This document shows, piece by piece, positions 22,570 to 22,985 of a stretch of DNA of 22,985 bases. The stretch's first letter is position 1. Every line of letters begins with the position of its first letter. Source of the stretch: an uncultured Bacteroidaceae bacterium (lineage in GTDB: Bacteria; Bacteroidota; Bacteroidia; Bacteroidales; Bacteroidaceae); contig CAKRRN010000040.1 of assembly GCA_934394435.1 (NCBI GenBank), positions 1 to 22,985 on the forward strand, in the 5' to 3' direction. The position numbers and the translations under genes are program-made. The notes below the pieces were generated by a model. It did no database searches, was not told where the DNA came from, and worked only from the letters and a program-made list of their open reading frames with translations.

Positions 22570-22985
22570 TTACTTCACCACTTTCTTCTTTCCTCCTATT
22601 ATATATATACCGCGTGAGAGTTTCCCCTCTACCTTGCGTCCCTGCAAATCATAGGTGGCTTCATATTCTTTGCCTGTCTCTTTCACACAGGAGATGTGCG
22701 TCACCAGTTCGCCCCTCTCGTTAGGCCATAGGTCGTAGAGCACTTCACCGTTCTTTTCAAAGTGGACAAGGATGGATCGGTAGTCATTACTTATCTGGCT
22801 GTTATACAGCCATTCCATATACCAGGCCTGAGTGGGACCAAAGATGCAGTCGCGCCCATTCCATGAGGTTATGCCTATCCCATTGATGATTGTGCGTCCA
22901 TTCATTTCTACATAGTCGTCCCTTAAAAACTCCCATTCAACGAGATATTGTAAAAATGCAGCATCTCGTTGAATTCTTTTTTTAA
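22570..22985 (-). CDS. C-terminal part of a secreted Bacteroidales protein (5' end outside window or lost)
   Basis: The frame ends at 22570 and is open to the right edge with no stop, so it is treated as partial. From the Met at 22905 it has 111 residues and no signal peptide. The sequence YVEMNGRTI, then INGIGITSWNGRDCIFGP and HFEKNGEVLYD, resembles a small domain found near the C-terminus of secreted Bacteroidetes proteins, usually containing VEGIG and a final NGE block. The end YDLQGRKV...GIYIIGGKKKVVK is a typical Prevotella-type secretion or anchoring tail, similar to type IX sorting ends. The protein must have been longer. The upstream 27 codons include an inverted repeat (22935-22974), so the gene may be 5'-truncated rather than merely cut by the window. 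Confidence 0.6.
   Translation of the reverse strand, partial: KKRIQRDAAFLQYLVEWEFLRDDYVEMNGRTIINGIGITSWNGRDCIFGPTQAWYMEWLYNSQISNDYRSILVHFEKNGEVLYDLWPNERGELVTHISCVKETGKEYEATYDLQGRKVEGKLSRGIYIIGGKKKVVK
22935..22983 (+). terminator. Hairpin with T-run at the right edge
   Basis: ATTCAACGAGAT (22935-22946) pairs perfectly with ATCTCGTTGAAT (22963-22974) around a 16-base loop, and TCTTTTTTT follows. This has the form of an intrinsic terminator on the plus strand. It overlaps the open minus-strand frame of the neighbouring secreted-protein fragment, so either the hairpin or the coding status of that stretch is fortuitous. Confidence 0.45.

Noticed and set aside
1..22985. Defence island, toxin-antitoxin, CRISPR, tRNA or rRNA
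   Set aside because: I looked for repeats with regular spacing, small overlapping gene pairs, nuclease motifs and stable RNA cores and saw none; the only mobile-element trace is the DUF3987-like remnant.

Overview
The window looks like a chromosomal segment of a Bacteroidales bacterium, most likely Prevotellaceae. The evidence is a TonB-dependent receptor of the PF14905 barrel type, a PCMD-like secreted protein, a class III fructose-bisphosphatase, a short Omp85 protein without POTRA domains, a lipoprotein with an acidic stretch after the lipidated Cys, and a secreted-protein C-terminus reading YDLQGRKV...GIYI. Several intergenic regions also carry the Bacteroidetes -7 promoter element TAnnTTTG. 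No rRNA, tRNA, CRISPR array or intact mobile element was seen.

Layout. (1) Positions 1-6178 lie on the minus strand. In transcription order they hold murQ (MurNAc-6-P etherase), two tandem deoxynucleoside kinases, a TonB-dependent receptor and a clpC-type AAA+ unfoldase cut by the left edge. (2) An M18 aminopeptidase (6267-7562, plus) is divergent from murQ and convergent with a PAT-like GNAT acetyltransferase (7624-8208, minus). (3) Positions 8261-9542 are a gene-poor accessory island. It holds a truncated DUF3987-like P-loop protein, short direct and inverted repeats, a TCTCAG-based inverted repeat around an AT-rich core, and a terminator. (4) Positions 9543-14623 are a complete-looking glucuronate operon on the minus strand: exuT-like MFS transporter, uxuA, an SDR-type fructuronate reductase and uxaC. 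A TAnnTTTG promoter and a striking cluster of GCAAAAA half-sites lie upstream. (5) An isolated GT11 fucosyltransferase-like gene and fbp follow on the minus strand. (6) Positions 18181-22365 are on the plus strand: a short Omp85 barrel, a secreted PCMD-like protein, carboxynorspermidine decarboxylase (nspC) and a lipoprotein, the last three separated by only about 25 bp each. (7) The right edge holds the C-terminal end of a secreted protein on the minus strand.

How the genes work together. The uronate genes take up hexuronate, isomerise glucuronate to fructuronate (UxaC), reduce it to mannonate (SDR) and dehydrate it to KDG (UxuA). The KDG kinase and aldolase are not in the window. The dNK pair would salvage deoxynucleosides, and the residues that recognise the base differ between the copies, suggesting divided specificity. 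MurQ recycles cell-wall MurNAc. NspC makes norspermidine or spermidine from the carboxy-precursor, but its partner dehydrogenase is not here.

I found no clear novel defence or mobile system. The most unusual points are the near-identical P-loop segment shared by otherwise diverged dNK paralogues, the GCAAAAA operator-like cluster, the DUF3987 remnant island, and the nspC gene placed between two envelope proteins.
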